The notes below the pieces were generated by a model. The model was not told the DNA's origin, made no database searches, and saw nothing but the letters and a program-made list of their open reading frames with translations. A stretch of DNA of 64,000 nt from Zobellella maritima. Its GTDB lineage: Bacteria; Pseudomonadota; Gammaproteobacteria; Enterobacterales; Aeromonadaceae. Positions 55,663 to 64,000 of this stretch are shown here, piece by piece. Both the position numbers and the translations under genes were made by a program. Where the stretch lies: assembly GCF_003075035.1 (NCBI RefSeq), contig NZ_QCZE01000001.1, positions 2,480,759 to 2,544,758 on the forward strand, in the 5' to 3' direction. Position 1 is the stretch's first letter, and each line of letters opens with the position of its first letter.

Positions 55663-58494
55663 ATGGATAAAATCGAAGTTCGCGGTGCCCGGACCCACAA
55701 CCTGAAGAATATCAGCCTGACGCTGCCCAGAGACAAGCTGATCGTGATCACCGGTCTGTCCGGCTCGGGTAAGTCCTCACTGGCCTTCGATACCCTGTAT
55801 GCCGAGGGTCAGCGCCGTTACGTGGAGTCGCTGTCGGCCTATGCCCGGCAGTTCTTGTCGCTGATGGAAAAGCCCGATGTGGACCACATCGAAGGGCTGT
55901 CGCCGGCCATCTCCATTGAGCAGAAATCCACCTCCCACAATCCCAGATCCACCGTCGGCACCATCACTGAAATCCACGACTACCTGCGCCTGCTCTATGC
56001 CCGGGTCGGTGAGCCTCGCTGCCCGACCCACGCGCTGCCACTGACGGCACAGACCATCAGCCAGATGGTGGACAAGGTTCTTGAACAACCGGAAGGCAAG
56101 AAGCTGATGCTGCTGGCGCCCGTGGTGCGCAATCGCAAGGGAGAACACAGCAAGCTGCTGGATAACCTGGCGACCCAGGGCTTTATCCGCGCCCGGATCG
56201 ACGGTGAAGTCTGTGATCTGTCCGACCCGCCGGCGCTGGAGCTGCAAAAGAAGCACACCATAGAAGTGGTGGTCGACCGGTTCAAGGTGCGCGACGACCT
56301 GCAGCTGCGACTGGCGGAATCATTCGAAACCGCTCTGGAACTGTCCGGCGGCATAGCGTCGGTGGTGGCGATGGATGACCCCGAGGAAGCTCCCTTGGTA
56401 TTTTCCGCCAATTTCGCCTGCCCCGAGTGCGGCTACGCCATCGCCGAACTGGAGCCTCGCATCTTTTCTTTCAACAACCCGGCCGGTGCCTGCGAAAGCT
56501 GCGACGGCCTGGGTGCGCAGCAGATCTTCGATCCGGACAAGGTGATCAGCAACCCCGAACTGAGCCTGTCCGGCGGCGCCATCCGTGGCTGGGACAAACG
56601 CAGCTTTTACTATTATCAGATGCTCAAGTCACTTGCAGAGCATTACCAGTTCGATCTGGATGCCCCCTGGGAGAGCCTGTCCAGGGAGATAACCCAAGCC
56701 GTACTCTACGGCTCGGGCCGTACCAGCATCGAATTCAAATACATGAATGACAGGGGTGATGTGCTGGTGCGCAAGCATCCGTTCGAGGGCATCATCAACA
56801 ACATGGAGCGGCGCTACCGGGAAACCGAATCCAACTCGGTGCGCGAGGAGCTGGCCAAATACCAGGCCAACCGGGCCTGCCCCAGTTGCCATGGGACCCG
56901 CCTGAAGGAAGGTGCGCGACATGTCTATGTGGCCGACCACAACCTGCCCCAGGTGGCGGACATGGCCATCGGCGAAGCCCATGACTTTTTCAGCCGTATG
57001 GAACTCTCCGGCCAGAAGGCCCAGATAGCCGACAAGATCTTCAAGGAAATCATTGCCCGGCTGGGCTTCCTGGTGAATGTGGGCCTTAACTACCTGACCC
57101 TGTCACGCAGTGCCGAAACCCTGTCCGGCGGCGAAGCACAGCGCATCCGCCTGGCCAGCCAGATCGGCGCCGGCCTGGTCGGGGTCATGTATGTGCTGGA
57201 TGAGCCCAGCATAGGCCTGCACCAGCGGGACAACGAACGCCTGCTGGGCACCCTCAATCACCTGCGGGATCTGGGCAATACGGTGATCGTGGTGGAGCAT
57301 GACGAAGATGCCATCCGCAGCGCCGACTATGTGCTGGACATCGGTCCGGGCGCCGGCGTACATGGCGGCAACATCGTCGCGCAGGGCACGCCCGCCGAAG
57401 TGATGGCTCACCCGGACTCGCTCACCGGCGCCTATCTGGCGGGACGGGAGCGGATCCCGGTGCCGGCCACCCGTACACCGGTGGGTGAGCACTGGCTGGA
57501 GCTGAAAGGCGCCCGCGGCAACAACCTGAAAGATGCGGATCTGGCCCTTCCCCTGGGACTGATGACCTGCGTCACCGGGGTATCAGGCTCAGGCAAGTCG
57601 ACCCTGATCAACGACACCCTGTTTCCCATCGCCCATCGGGAGCTGAACAAGGCCACCGTCAGCCAACCGGCACCCTACCGGGAAATTCACGGCCTGGACC
57701 GGCTGGACAAGGTGGTGGATATCGATCAGAGCCCGATCGGCCGAACCCCCAGATCCAACCCGGCCACCTACACCGGCATTTTTACCCCGATCCGCGAACT
57801 GTTTTCCGGCACCCAGGAAGCTCGCTCCCGGGGTTACAAGCCGGGCCGCTTCTCATTCAACGTCAAGGGTGGCCGCTGCGAGGCCTGCCAGGGCGATGGG
57901 GTGATCAAGGTGGAAATGCATTTCCTGCCCGATGTCTATGTACCCTGCGATGTGTGCCAGGGACAGCGCTACAATCGGGAAACCCTGGAGATCCGGTACA
58001 AGGGCAAGAGTATCCACGAGGTACTGGACATGACGGTGGAAGACGCCCATGACTTCTTCGCACCGGTGCCGGCCATCGCCCGCAAGCTGCAGACCCTGAT
58101 GGACGTGGGCCTGTCCTATATCCGTCTCGGCCAGTCGGCCACCACACTATCGGGCGGCGAGGCGCAGCGCGTCAAGCTGGCCCGGGAGCTGTCGAAGCGG
58201 GATACCGGCCAGACCCTGTATATCCTGGACGAGCCCACCACCGGCCTGCACTTCCATGATATTCAACAACTGCTCAATGTGCTGCACCGATTGCGGGATC
58301 ACGGCAATACCATCGTCATCATAGAGCACAACCTGGATGTGATTAAGACCGCCGACTGGATAGTGGATCTGGGCCCGGAAGGCGGCGGCGGCGGCGGCCG
58401 GATCCTGGTGACCGGCACCCCGGAGCAGGTCGCCGAACATCAAGAATCCCATACCGCCCGCTTTTTACGGCCTATGCTGAATACGGGAAGCTAG
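55663..58494 (+). CDS. uvrA: excinuclease ABC subunit A
   Basis: This 943-residue damage sensor of nucleotide excision repair has two ABC ATPase modules. Walker A sites are [14 protein letters not shown] and [14 protein letters not shown], and signature [12 protein letters not shown] and [12 protein letters not shown]. Zinc-binding cysteines lie in [13 protein letters not shown] with CESCDGLG, and [10 protein letters not shown] with CDVCQGQR. The start [14 protein letters not shown] matches E. coli; an ATG three codons earlier is also possible. No clear LexA box is seen upstream. Confidence 0.97.
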   Translation: MDKIEVRGARTHNLKNISLTLPRDKLIVITGLSGSGKSSLAFDTLYAEGQRRYVESLSAYARQFLSLMEKPDVDHIEGLSPAISIEQKSTSHNPRSTVGTITEIHDYLRLLYARVGEPRCPTHALPLTAQTISQMVDKVLEQPEGKKLMLLAPVVRNRKGEHSKLLDNLATQGFIRARIDGEVCDLSDPPALELQKKHTIEVVVDRFKVRDDLQLRLAESFETALELSGGIASVVAMDDPEEAPLVFSANFACPECGYAIAELEPRIFSFNNPAGACESCDGLGAQQIFDPDKVISNPELSLSGGAIRGWDKRSFYYYQMLKSLAEHYQFDLDAPWESLSREITQAVLYGSGRTSIEFKYMNDRGDVLVRKHPFEGIINNMERRYRETESNSVREELAKYQANRACPSCHGTRLKEGARHVYVADHNLPQVADMAIGEAHDFFSRMELSGQKAQIADKIFKEIIARLGFLVNVGLNYLTLSRSAETLSGGEAQRIRLASQIGAGLVGVMYVLDEPSIGLHQRDNERLLGTLNHLRDLGNTVIVVEHDEDAIRSADYVLDIGPGAGVHGGNIVAQGTPAEVMAHPDSLTGAYLAGRERIPVPATRTPVGEHWLELKGARGNNLKDADLALPLGLMTCVTGVSGSGKSTLINDTLFPIAHRELNKATVSQPAPYREIHGLDRLDKVVDIDQSPIGRTPRSNPATYTGIFTPIRELFSGTQEARSRGYKPGRFSFNVKGGRCEACQGDGVIKVEMHFLPDVYVPCDVCQGQRYNRETLEIRYKGKSIHEVLDMTVEDAHDFFAPVPAIARKLQTLMDVGLSYIRLGQSATTLSGGEAQRVKLARELSKRDTGQTLYILDEPTTGLHFHDIQQLLNVLHRLRDHGNTIVIIEHNLDVIKTADWIVDLGPEGGGGGGRILVTGTPEQVAEHQESHTARFLRPMLNTGS

Positions 58495-58565
58495 GTCCAT
58501 GATGGACATGGTTGCGCCATAGCCAACATGCCCTGACCTGAACAGATAACAACAAGGAGTCAAGG

Positions 58566-60320
58566 ATGACCCGTACCGCACTCCCCCAGGCCTGGTTCTG
58601 GCTGTTTACCGCCTACCTGCTGTTCGGTATGCATTTCTTTATGCATAATCCCGGCGGCTCGGGCTTCTATCTGCCCTTCAACATGGTGGGCTGGATTTTC
58701 GTCTCTCTGCTGATCGCCGTCGGCCTGTGGCAGATGACCCTCAACCGGGCGGTAAGGTTCAGCCGCTTCCATGCCCTGTGCTGGCTGGTACTGGGGCTGT
58801 TGTTTGTCCCCCTGCTGTATCCCAACAATGAATTCGCCGACCATGCCCTGCCTCGCCTGGCTGGCGCCGCCGGCGGCCTGCTGCTGTATTTTTCGTTGCT
58901 GCAGTGCCGCTTCGACCTGGTCCAGCGCCGCCGCCTGCTGTACCTGCTGCTGGCCGGTGTCAGCCTGGAGATACTGCTCGGTCTGGTGCAGTTCTACCTG
59001 TTGGAACCGGGCAACCGCATGGGCTACAACACCCAGGTCAACCGCCCCTACGGTATCTTCCAGCAGCCCAATGTCATGGCCAGCTTTGTGGCCACCGGCC
59101 TGATGCTGGCCTGTTACCTTGGGGTGGACGATAAACAGCATCACCGGAACCGGGCCTGCTGGTTGTGGCTGGCCGCCGTGCTGTTCACCGCCCCCCTGCT
59201 GTTGATGCTGCTGCAATCTCGCACCGGGCAGCTGGCCGCGGTACTCGGCCTGCTGTTGTTGCTGCCCCTGGCCTGGCAGACCGACAAGAAACGCCTGTTT
59301 ATTGGACTGGGGCTGGTACTGGCCGGCATAGTGGCGGCCCTGTACTCCCAGTCCTTGAACGAAGGCCTACAGCGAGGTGTCGAGTCCCTGGCCAATCCCG
59401 GTTATCGCAAAGGCTACTGGCAGCAGGGCCTGGCCATGATCCAGGCATCCCCCCTGTTCGGCTACGGCTATGGCGACTTCGAGCGTCAGTTTATGGAGTT
59501 TTACAACGCCAGTCGGGTGGCAGAGGGCCGGTTGCCGCCGATGGAACCTAACCTGAATCATCCCCACAACGAATTGCTGTTCTGGGGAATAGAGGGTGGC
59601 CTGCTGCCGGTCTTGGGGATCCTGCTGGCCAGCATCGGGGCGATAGGCATGCTGTGCAACACCCACTGGCGCCATTCCCTGGCCCTCGCAGCCCTGGTCT
59701 GGCCCATCGCCCTGCACAGCCAGACCGAATATCCCTTCTATCATTCCCTGATCCACTGGGTCACCCTGCTGGTCCTGCTGTACTGGATTGACAGCCGGCT
59801 GAGCTCCCCCCTTGAGCGGCCTTTCCACCCCTGGCTGCTGGCCCGTTTTACCGCCGTGCTGCTGCCGGCACTGGTGATCCCTTTTATGCTCAGCGGCCTG
59901 CAAACCGCCCATGTAGTGACCCGGTATGAACGGGGGGGCTACCAGGAGCCCGAACTGTTGTTGTCGGCCAGCAACCCCATGGCCTGGCTGACCCGGCTGG
60001 AGTTCAACGCCATGTCGCTACAGCTGGCCGTTGGCCAGGCACAACAGGATGTGGAGGCACTCAAGGCGTATGTGTCCTGGGGCGAACAGTTTGTGCGCCA
60101 TACGCCCAGGGCCAATATCTACTACAACCTGGTGCTGGCACTTAACCAGCTGAACGAGCCGGCCCGAGCCAAACGGTTACTGGCCGAGGCGCGCCACTTC
60201 TATCCAGACGAGCCCTTGCTGAAGCAGGACAACATCAGCAAGGCCCTTCGCTCTCTGGATAAAGGGCAATCCGGCCAGGACGCCGACACGACGGCCATGA
60301 CATCGCTCCCGCAGCCTTAG
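58566..60320 (+). CDS. PglL-type O-oligosaccharyltransferase / Wzy-family membrane ligase
   Basis: This 584-residue protein has about twelve membrane helices. It carries the PglL_A segment (RPYGIFQQPNVMASFVATGL), a Wzy_C ligase region around HPHNELLFWGIEGG, and a C-terminal Wzy_C_2 domain with helical repeats. Enzymes of this kind transfer a lipid-linked glycan to pilin or other periplasmic proteins, or polymerise it. The start has AAGGAG. It lies 71 bases after uvrA on the same strand, with no pilin or glycan synthesis gene around it, so the acceptor is unknown. Confidence 0.85.
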   Translation: MTRTALPQAWFWLFTAYLLFGMHFFMHNPGGSGFYLPFNMVGWIFVSLLIAVGLWQMTLNRAVRFSRFHALCWLVLGLLFVPLLYPNNEFADHALPRLAGAAGGLLLYFSLLQCRFDLVQRRRLLYLLLAGVSLEILLGLVQFYLLEPGNRMGYNTQVNRPYGIFQQPNVMASFVATGLMLACYLGVDDKQHHRNRACWLWLAAVLFTAPLLLMLLQSRTGQLAAVLGLLLLLPLAWQTDKKRLFIGLGLVLAGIVAALYSQSLNEGLQRGVESLANPGYRKGYWQQGLAMIQASPLFGYGYGDFERQFMEFYNASRVAEGRLPPMEPNLNHPHNELLFWGIEGGLLPVLGILLASIGAIGMLCNTHWRHSLALAALVWPIALHSQTEYPFYHSLIHWVTLLVLLYWIDSRLSSPLERPFHPWLLARFTAVLLPALVIPFMLSGLQTAHVVTRYERGGYQEPELLLSASNPMAWLTRLEFNAMSLQLAVGQAQQDVEALKAYVSWGEQFVRHTPRANIYYNLVLALNQLNEPARAKRLLAEARHFYPDEPLLKQDNISKALRSLDKGQSGQDADTTAMTSLPQP

Positions 60321-60354
60321 GGGGATGTCACCGCCAGTGGGAATGTCAGTGGGC

Positions 60355-61140
60355 TTACAACGTAGCAGGCACAAAGCGCACCTGAAACAGGTACGGCCAC
60401 AGCTTGCCGGTCAGGTAGAAGGTATCGGTCTCGGCCTCGTAGGCGATGCCATTCAATACAGCCTCCCCATCCCAGGAGCGCTCGCTTAACAGCAGCAGGG
60501 GGGTTGCATCGATTTCGGCCAGTATTCTGCCGCTGGTTTTATCGATCTTTACGATGCGGCTGTCACGAAAGATATTGGCATACACGGCATCACCCACACA
60601 TTCCAACTCATTGAGCGGTCCCGGTGTCCGGCCACCAAAAGACACCAGCTGTTCTCCCAATAACTCGAAACTCTGAGCATGGCGGCGATACAGAGTCTGG
60701 CTGCCATCCGTCATCCACAGGAACTCACCGTCGAAACACAGGCCCCAGCCCTCGCCACTATACTGATGGGCCCGCTGCAGAGAAAAATCATCCAGGTTAT
60801 AGACCAGAGCCAGTCCCTCCTTCCAGGTCAGTTGAATAAGCTGATCCCCGATACGGGTCAGCCCCTCGCCGAAATAGGCCGGATCCAGCGCCAGCCGGTG
60901 CAGCACCCGACCTGTTTCGGGATCCACCTTGCGCAAGCTGGCTCGGCCATAGAGACCGGTACTCTCGTAAAAATGCCCTTCATGCAACAACAGCCCCTGG
61001 GTGAAGGCGTCCGGATCATGAGGCAGGGTGCGCACCACTTCAACCCGTAGCCGCTCGGCCAGCGGTTCGGCCACTACCGACAGACAACAAACCCAGCAGG
61101 ACAACAGGACACAGCCCCATTTAAACAAGAAAATAATCAC
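60355..61140 (-). CDS. secreted glutaminyl-peptide cyclotransferase
   Basis: This 261-residue protein has a signal peptide (about residues 1-24) and a five-bladed propeller typical of glutamine cyclotransferases (DPDAFTQGLLLHEGHFYESTGLYG in parts, then GEGWGLCFDGEFLWMTDGS and LNELECVGDAVYANIF). Such enzymes form N-terminal pyroglutamate on peptides and proteins. A GTG at 61140 is preferred because AAGGAGG stands just ahead of it, although the spacing is short; a TTG 18 bases upstream is the other choice. It converges on the PglL-like gene. Confidence 0.85.
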   Translation of the reverse strand: MIIFLFKWGCVLLSCWVCCLSVVAEPLAERLRVEVVRTLPHDPDAFTQGLLLHEGHFYESTGLYGRASLRKVDPETGRVLHRLALDPAYFGEGLTRIGDQLIQLTWKEGLALVYNLDDFSLQRAHQYSGEGWGLCFDGEFLWMTDGSQTLYRRHAQSFELLGEQLVSFGGRTPGPLNELECVGDAVYANIFRDSRIVKIDKTSGRILAEIDATPLLLLSERSWDGEAVLNGIAYEAETDTFYLTGKLWPYLFQVRFVPATL

Positions 61141-61249
61141 AGCCTCCTTAGGATACAATGCTGGTTACTTAAGCATGTTCGGGATTGATTAGCTTCCCGC
61201 CAACACCTCGTAAAACCAACCCATACCGTAAACTGAGCGACCTTATTCC

Positions 61250-62047
61250 TTAAGGGGCGGTTAATCTGTCTAGCCGTAATCGCTCCCGCTCATCAAACAG
61301 CCGCCGGCTGGCCACCGATACCGCAGCCAGGGTACCGAAACCGGTGCCGACGGTAATGGTAAACATCACCAGCACCTGGTATTTCACCGCCAGCGCCGGC
61401 GGACTGCCCGCCAATATCTGTCCTGTCATCATGCCCGGCAGGCTGACGACCCCGGCCGCCGCCATGGCATTGATGGTGGGGATCATACCTGCACGCATCG
61501 CCTCTCGCCGCTGCTCACCGATCGCCTGACTCCAGCCCTGGCCGAGCATCAGCCGCCCTTCGATCAGTGCCCGCTGCCGCCAGACCGAATCGGTCAGCCG
61601 ATCCAGGCACAAGGCCACCCCGGTCATGGTATTGCCCAGCATCATGCCCAACAGGGGGATGGCATATTGGGGGGTGTACCAGGGGTCCGGACCTATGATT
61701 AGGCTCAGGGTCAGCAGGGTAACGGAAAAAGACGAAACAAACATGGAAAGGGTGCCGATGCCAAAGGTCCAGCCACCGGCCAACCGCCGCTGCTGCCGAG
61801 CCACCACCTCCCGGCCGGCGATCAGCAGCATCACCAGGGCCATCAGTACCACCCAATACCAGGACGCAGCCGAGAACAGGGCTTCCAGTACCAGACCGAT
61901 CAGCGCCAGTTGCAACAGGGTCCGGAGCGCAGCAATCATCAGGCCTCGGGCAATACCCAAACGCGCCAGGTGAGTGCAACCCGCCAGTGCCATCACCATC
62001 AGCGCCGCCAGCCCCAGCTGCCACCAGCTTAACTCGATGACCGCCAT
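61250..62047 (-). CDS. fetB: iron export ABC transporter permease FetB (YbbM)
   Basis: This 265-residue permease of the UPF0014 family has about seven membrane helices (GLAALMVMALAGCTHLARLG at the start, then LLLQLALIGLVLEALFS and MMLGNTMTGVALCLDRL). In E. coli, FetAB exports iron and raises resistance to hydrogen peroxide. The conserved region MIPTINAMAAAGVVSLPGMMTGQIL is seen in two parts. It shares one base with the fetA stop, so it is translated right after FetA. Confidence 0.92.
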   Translation of the reverse strand: MAVIELSWWQLGLAALMVMALAGCTHLARLGIARGLMIAALRTLLQLALIGLVLEALFSAASWYWVVLMALVMLLIAGREVVARQQRRLAGGWTFGIGTLSMFVSSFSVTLLTLSLIIGPDPWYTPQYAIPLLGMMLGNTMTGVALCLDRLTDSVWRQRALIEGRLMLGQGWSQAIGEQRREAMRAGMIPTINAMAAAGVVSLPGMMTGQILAGSPPALAVKYQVLVMFTITVGTGFGTLAAVSVASRRLFDERERLRLDRLTAP

Positions 62048-62712
62048 TACTGATGTTCCAGCCGGGAGCCCTGAACATGGTAGTGACGATCCGCCACCCG
62101 CCCTATCTGGGCTTTGTCATGGCTGACCCACAGTACCGGTAACTGCTGAGTGCGTGCCCAGCGGGCAAGCCAGTCCTCGGCATTCAGGGTCAGCTCCGGA
62201 TCCAGGTTGGCCGTCGGCTCATCCAGCAACAGAGCCCTGGGACCATAGGAGCAGGCCCGCAACAGGGCCAGGCGTTGCTTTTCGCCGGAAGACAGACGAC
62301 CGACCTGCCACCCCAACACCCCGGGTTCCAGACCCAGTCCAGCCAGCTCCCGGTCGAGATCCTGATGCTCGGCAAAATGATCCGCTACCCGCTCCGCCCA
62401 CCAGGGGCTTTCGGATGGCACCAGCATCACCCAGCCTCGCCAGCGATGGGCCTTGACGGCGGCCTGGGCCATATTGCCCAGCCAAACCTCTCCACCGTGG
62501 ACATCCAGATCGGCAATGGCACGCAATAACCGGCTTTTGCCTGATCCCGAAGAGCCGGACAGGCAAACAATCTCTCCCGGTGCAATAGTCAGGGAAATCC
62601 CTGTCAACGCGCCCACGGATACCTGCTCCAGCTTAAGTACCCGATTATCATGAGGCCCGCTGCCGGGCTCGAGACATTGATCTTTGCTTTCCTGCGGATT
62701 TCGGACCCACAC
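62047..62712 (-). CDS. fetA: iron export ABC transporter ATPase FetA (YbbL)
   Basis: This 221-residue ABC ATPase has Walker A SGSSGSGKSRLL and signature RLSSGEKQRLALLRA, with Walker B ALLLDEPTANLDPE. It is 4 residues shorter than E. coli FetA (225). The start is chosen at a GTG at 62712 with AAGGAG seven bases ahead; the longer ORF adds about 84 residues unlike the family. A TATAAT box lies 38-43 bases upstream. It is divergent from the PA2779-like gene. Confidence 0.88.
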   Translation of the reverse strand: MWVRNPQESKDQCLEPGSGPHDNRVLKLEQVSVGALTGISLTIAPGEIVCLSGSSGSGKSRLLRAIADLDVHGGEVWLGNMAQAAVKAHRWRGWVMLVPSESPWWAERVADHFAEHQDLDRELAGLGLEPGVLGWQVGRLSSGEKQRLALLRACSYGPRALLLDEPTANLDPELTLNAEDWLARWARTQQLPVLWVSHDKAQIGRVADRHYHVQGSRLEHQ

Positions 62713-62749
62713 AAAGCTGCTCCTTCTGCCACCCCGGCCCATGCTCATT

Positions 62750-62755
62750 ATTATA
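62750..62755 (-). promoter_or_regulatory. -10 element ahead of fetA
   Basis: A perfect TATAAT on the minus strand, 38 bases from the GTG start, gives a leader of about 30 bases. No good -35 box is seen, so the promoter is weak or activator-dependent. The remaining 275 bases to the PA2779-like start hold no further gene. Confidence 0.4.
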
Positions 62756-62958
62756 CAGAGAATAGGCCGGATCGGCTCCCATGTCTGTTGTCGTCGCAGT
62801 ACGCACATCCTTAAAATCAGGCCTAAGCCCCAGAGGATGCCGAGCAGGCGGGAAAACGGCTGGCAAAGCCATCCCACCCGGCGGACACAGTCCTTGATTT
62901 TGCTGTGATTTAAATGAAAATCCGGCCTTGCTATCAAGTCTATACTAATGGCGGGACG

Positions 62959-62974
62959 TGGCACGAAACAGGCA
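62959..62974 (+). promoter_or_regulatory. sigma-54-type promoter candidate ahead of the PA2779-like gene
   Basis: TGGCACGAAACAGGCA matches the -24/-12 consensus TGGCACGNNNNTTGCA at all seven -24 positions and at the GC of the -12 element, with the GG and GC at the correct spacing. It lies 57-72 bases ahead of the start. It is not backed by a visible enhancer site. Confidence 0.45.
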
Positions 62975-63030
62975 TGAGGTCCATGTCAGGGCGCCCCATC
63001 CCCTTGATCACCACTTCCAGGAGAATAATA

Positions 63031-63426
63031 ATGATGCAGCGAATCTGCCGGATAATTAACCCCCTACTGATCGTTTCCTTGCTCATGGGCACAGTGCCGC
63101 TGACAGCACAGGCCCAGCCGAGCCAACTGATCTCCACCCAAACAGCGCTGAGCACCGAACAGGCCAGCATGGACCGTGAACGCATCGATGCCCTGCTGGC
63201 CCGTGCCGACGTGCGTGAGCAACTGGTCGCCTACGGCGTCTCATTACCCGAAGTCGAAGCGCGGGTCGCAGCCCTTTCGGACCAGGAAGTGCGTCAGATG
63301 GCCGAGCAGCTGGATAATATGCCGGCCGGGGCCAACTCCGTAGTCGGCGCCCTGCTCACCGTCTTTATTATCCTGCTGGTCACCGACCTGCTGGGACTGA
63401 CCAACGTGTTCCCCTTCACCCGTTGA
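63031..63426 (+). CDS. PA2779-like exported protein with C-terminal membrane helix
   Basis: This 131-residue protein has a signal peptide (about residues 1-28, ending TAQAQPS), a short alpha-helical middle (ERIDALLARADVREQL, then EVEARVAALSDQEVRQMAEQ), and a C-terminal membrane helix (SVVGALLTVFIILLVTDLLG). The pattern matches the PA2779 family, whose role is unknown. The start has CAGGAGA upstream; a second ATG directly follows. Its stop overlaps the PA2778-like start by 1 base, so the two are coupled. Confidence 0.8.
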   Translation: MMQRICRIINPLLIVSLLMGTVPLTAQAQPSQLISTQTALSTEQASMDRERIDALLARADVREQLVAYGVSLPEVEARVAALSDQEVRQMAEQLDNMPAGANSVVGALLTVFIILLVTDLLGLTNVFPFTR

Positions 63427-64000
63427 TGGGCAAGGTGCCTGGTTTGCAAAGCGTCCGTCTGGCGGGTGTTTTGCCATTCTTGCTGATGATATTACTGGCC
63501 GGCTGTAGTAGTCCCCGCCCCTCGGCGGAGGTGGCCGGCAGACTACCGGACAACGCCTATATAGCGGGCGTGCCCTTCCATGGGCAGCGGGACTATCAGT
63601 GTGGCCCCGCTTCGCTGGCCATGCTGCTCAATGCCAGCGGCGTCCGGGTCGACGTTGAACAGCTAATCTCCCAGGTATTTGTACCCGGTCGCTCCGGCAG
63701 CGTGCAGCCGGAAATGCTGGCCACTGCCCGCCGCCATGGGCGGATCAGCTACCCGTTGACCGGCAGCCTGGACACGCTGCTCACCGAAGTCGCCGCCGGT
63801 CATCCTGTTCTGGTGCTGCAAAACCTGTCGCTGCCACTCTGGCCGCTGTGGCATTACGCGGTGGTTATAGGTTACGACCAGGAGCGTACTCGACTGCTTC
63901 TGCACAGCGGTGAACAATCGCACCAGCCGGTTGCCATGGGCCGCTTTGACGCTACCTGGGCACGCAGTGACCGGTGGGCCATGGTTGCGCTTCCTCCGGG
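63426..64000 (+). CDS. PA2778-like C39 cysteine peptidase lipoprotein, 3' end cut off by window edge
   Basis: This hand-translated gene stays open past the right edge, so only the first ~191 residues are seen. It starts with a lipoprotein signal (LLAGC, lipid-modified Cys27). A C39-like peptidase domain follows, with the catalytic cysteine Cys59 in YQCGPASLAMLL and the histidine His143 in WHYAVVIGYD. The PA2778 family normally continues with a TPR-like part. It follows the PA2779-like gene in the same transcript. The substrate and role are unknown, and the link to peptide processing is inferred. Confidence 0.85.
   Translation, partial: MGKVPGLQSVRLAGVLPFLLMILLAGCSSPRPSAEVAGRLPDNAYIAGVPFHGQRDYQCGPASLAMLLNASGVRVDVEQLISQVFVPGRSGSVQPEMLATARRHGRISYPLTGSLDTLLTEVAAGHPVLVLQNLSLPLWPLWHYAVVIGYDQERTRLLLHSGEQSHQPVAMGRFDATWARSDRWAMVALPP

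Overview
The window is a gene-dense, roughly 57-60% GC stretch of a gammaproteobacterial chromosome. Most of it is conserved housekeeping sequence in an order familiar from E. coli, Vibrio and above all Aeromonadales: rplM-rpsI, petABC-sspAB, degQ-degS, murA-ibaG-mlaBCDEF, kdsDC-lptCAB-rpoN-hpf-ptsN-rapZ-ptsO, pmbA/darP, tldD-yhdP-rng-yhdE-mreDCB-csrD, ssb/uvrA. A cytochrome bc1 complex, a PglL-type oligosaccharide ligase and a PA2779/PA2778 pair fit a marine or aquatic aerobe of the Oceanimonas/Zobellella/Oceanisphaera kind. This placement is an inference from synteny. I see no tRNA, rRNA, insertion sequence, CRISPR array or prophage.

Layout. 1-4614 is an accessory cluster: a MocR-type regulator (cut by the left edge), a FAD amine oxidoreductase, a small NTF2-like protein and a GntR/FCD regulator. 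4797-13266 is a purine catabolism island: guaD and xdhC-xdhB-xdhA on the minus strand, then a divergent MFS transporter and a convergent RutR-type TetR regulator. The intergenic region between xdhA and the transporter holds a RutR-like box and a GntR-like site. 13426-16484 holds methylglyoxal synthase, an iron storage pair (bfd-bfr, with a good Fur box), a DUF442-type protein and sspAB. 16573-20233 holds the bc1 complex and ribosomal proteins L13/S9.

20485-37226 is envelope and stress biology: zapE, the periplasmic proteases DegQ and DegS (a sigma-E-like promoter precedes degQ), MurA, the Mla phospholipid transport operon, and on the opposite strand the Kdo/Lpt lipopolysaccharide genes followed by sigma-54 and the nitrogen phosphotransferase genes, ending with the MgtE channel. 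37370-50358 holds the TldD/TldE peptidase subunits on either side of darP and a small exported peptide gene, then a long minus-strand operon running from mreB to tldD, with a nitrilase-family gene inserted.

50531-64000 holds a PLP enzyme, csrD, the ssb-MFS and uvrA divergent pair, a PglL/Wzy-type ligase, a secreted glutaminyl cyclase, the FetAB transporter, and at the right edge a PA2779/PA2778 secreted pair with a sigma-54-like promoter upstream.

The least understood parts are the PA2779/PA2778 pair, the 64-residue exported peptide at 39422-39616, the MocR/FAD/NTF2 cluster, the palindromic element inside the xdh operon, and the hairpin just ahead of bfr. No single obviously new multi-gene system is visible; the regulatory signals are predictions by eye.
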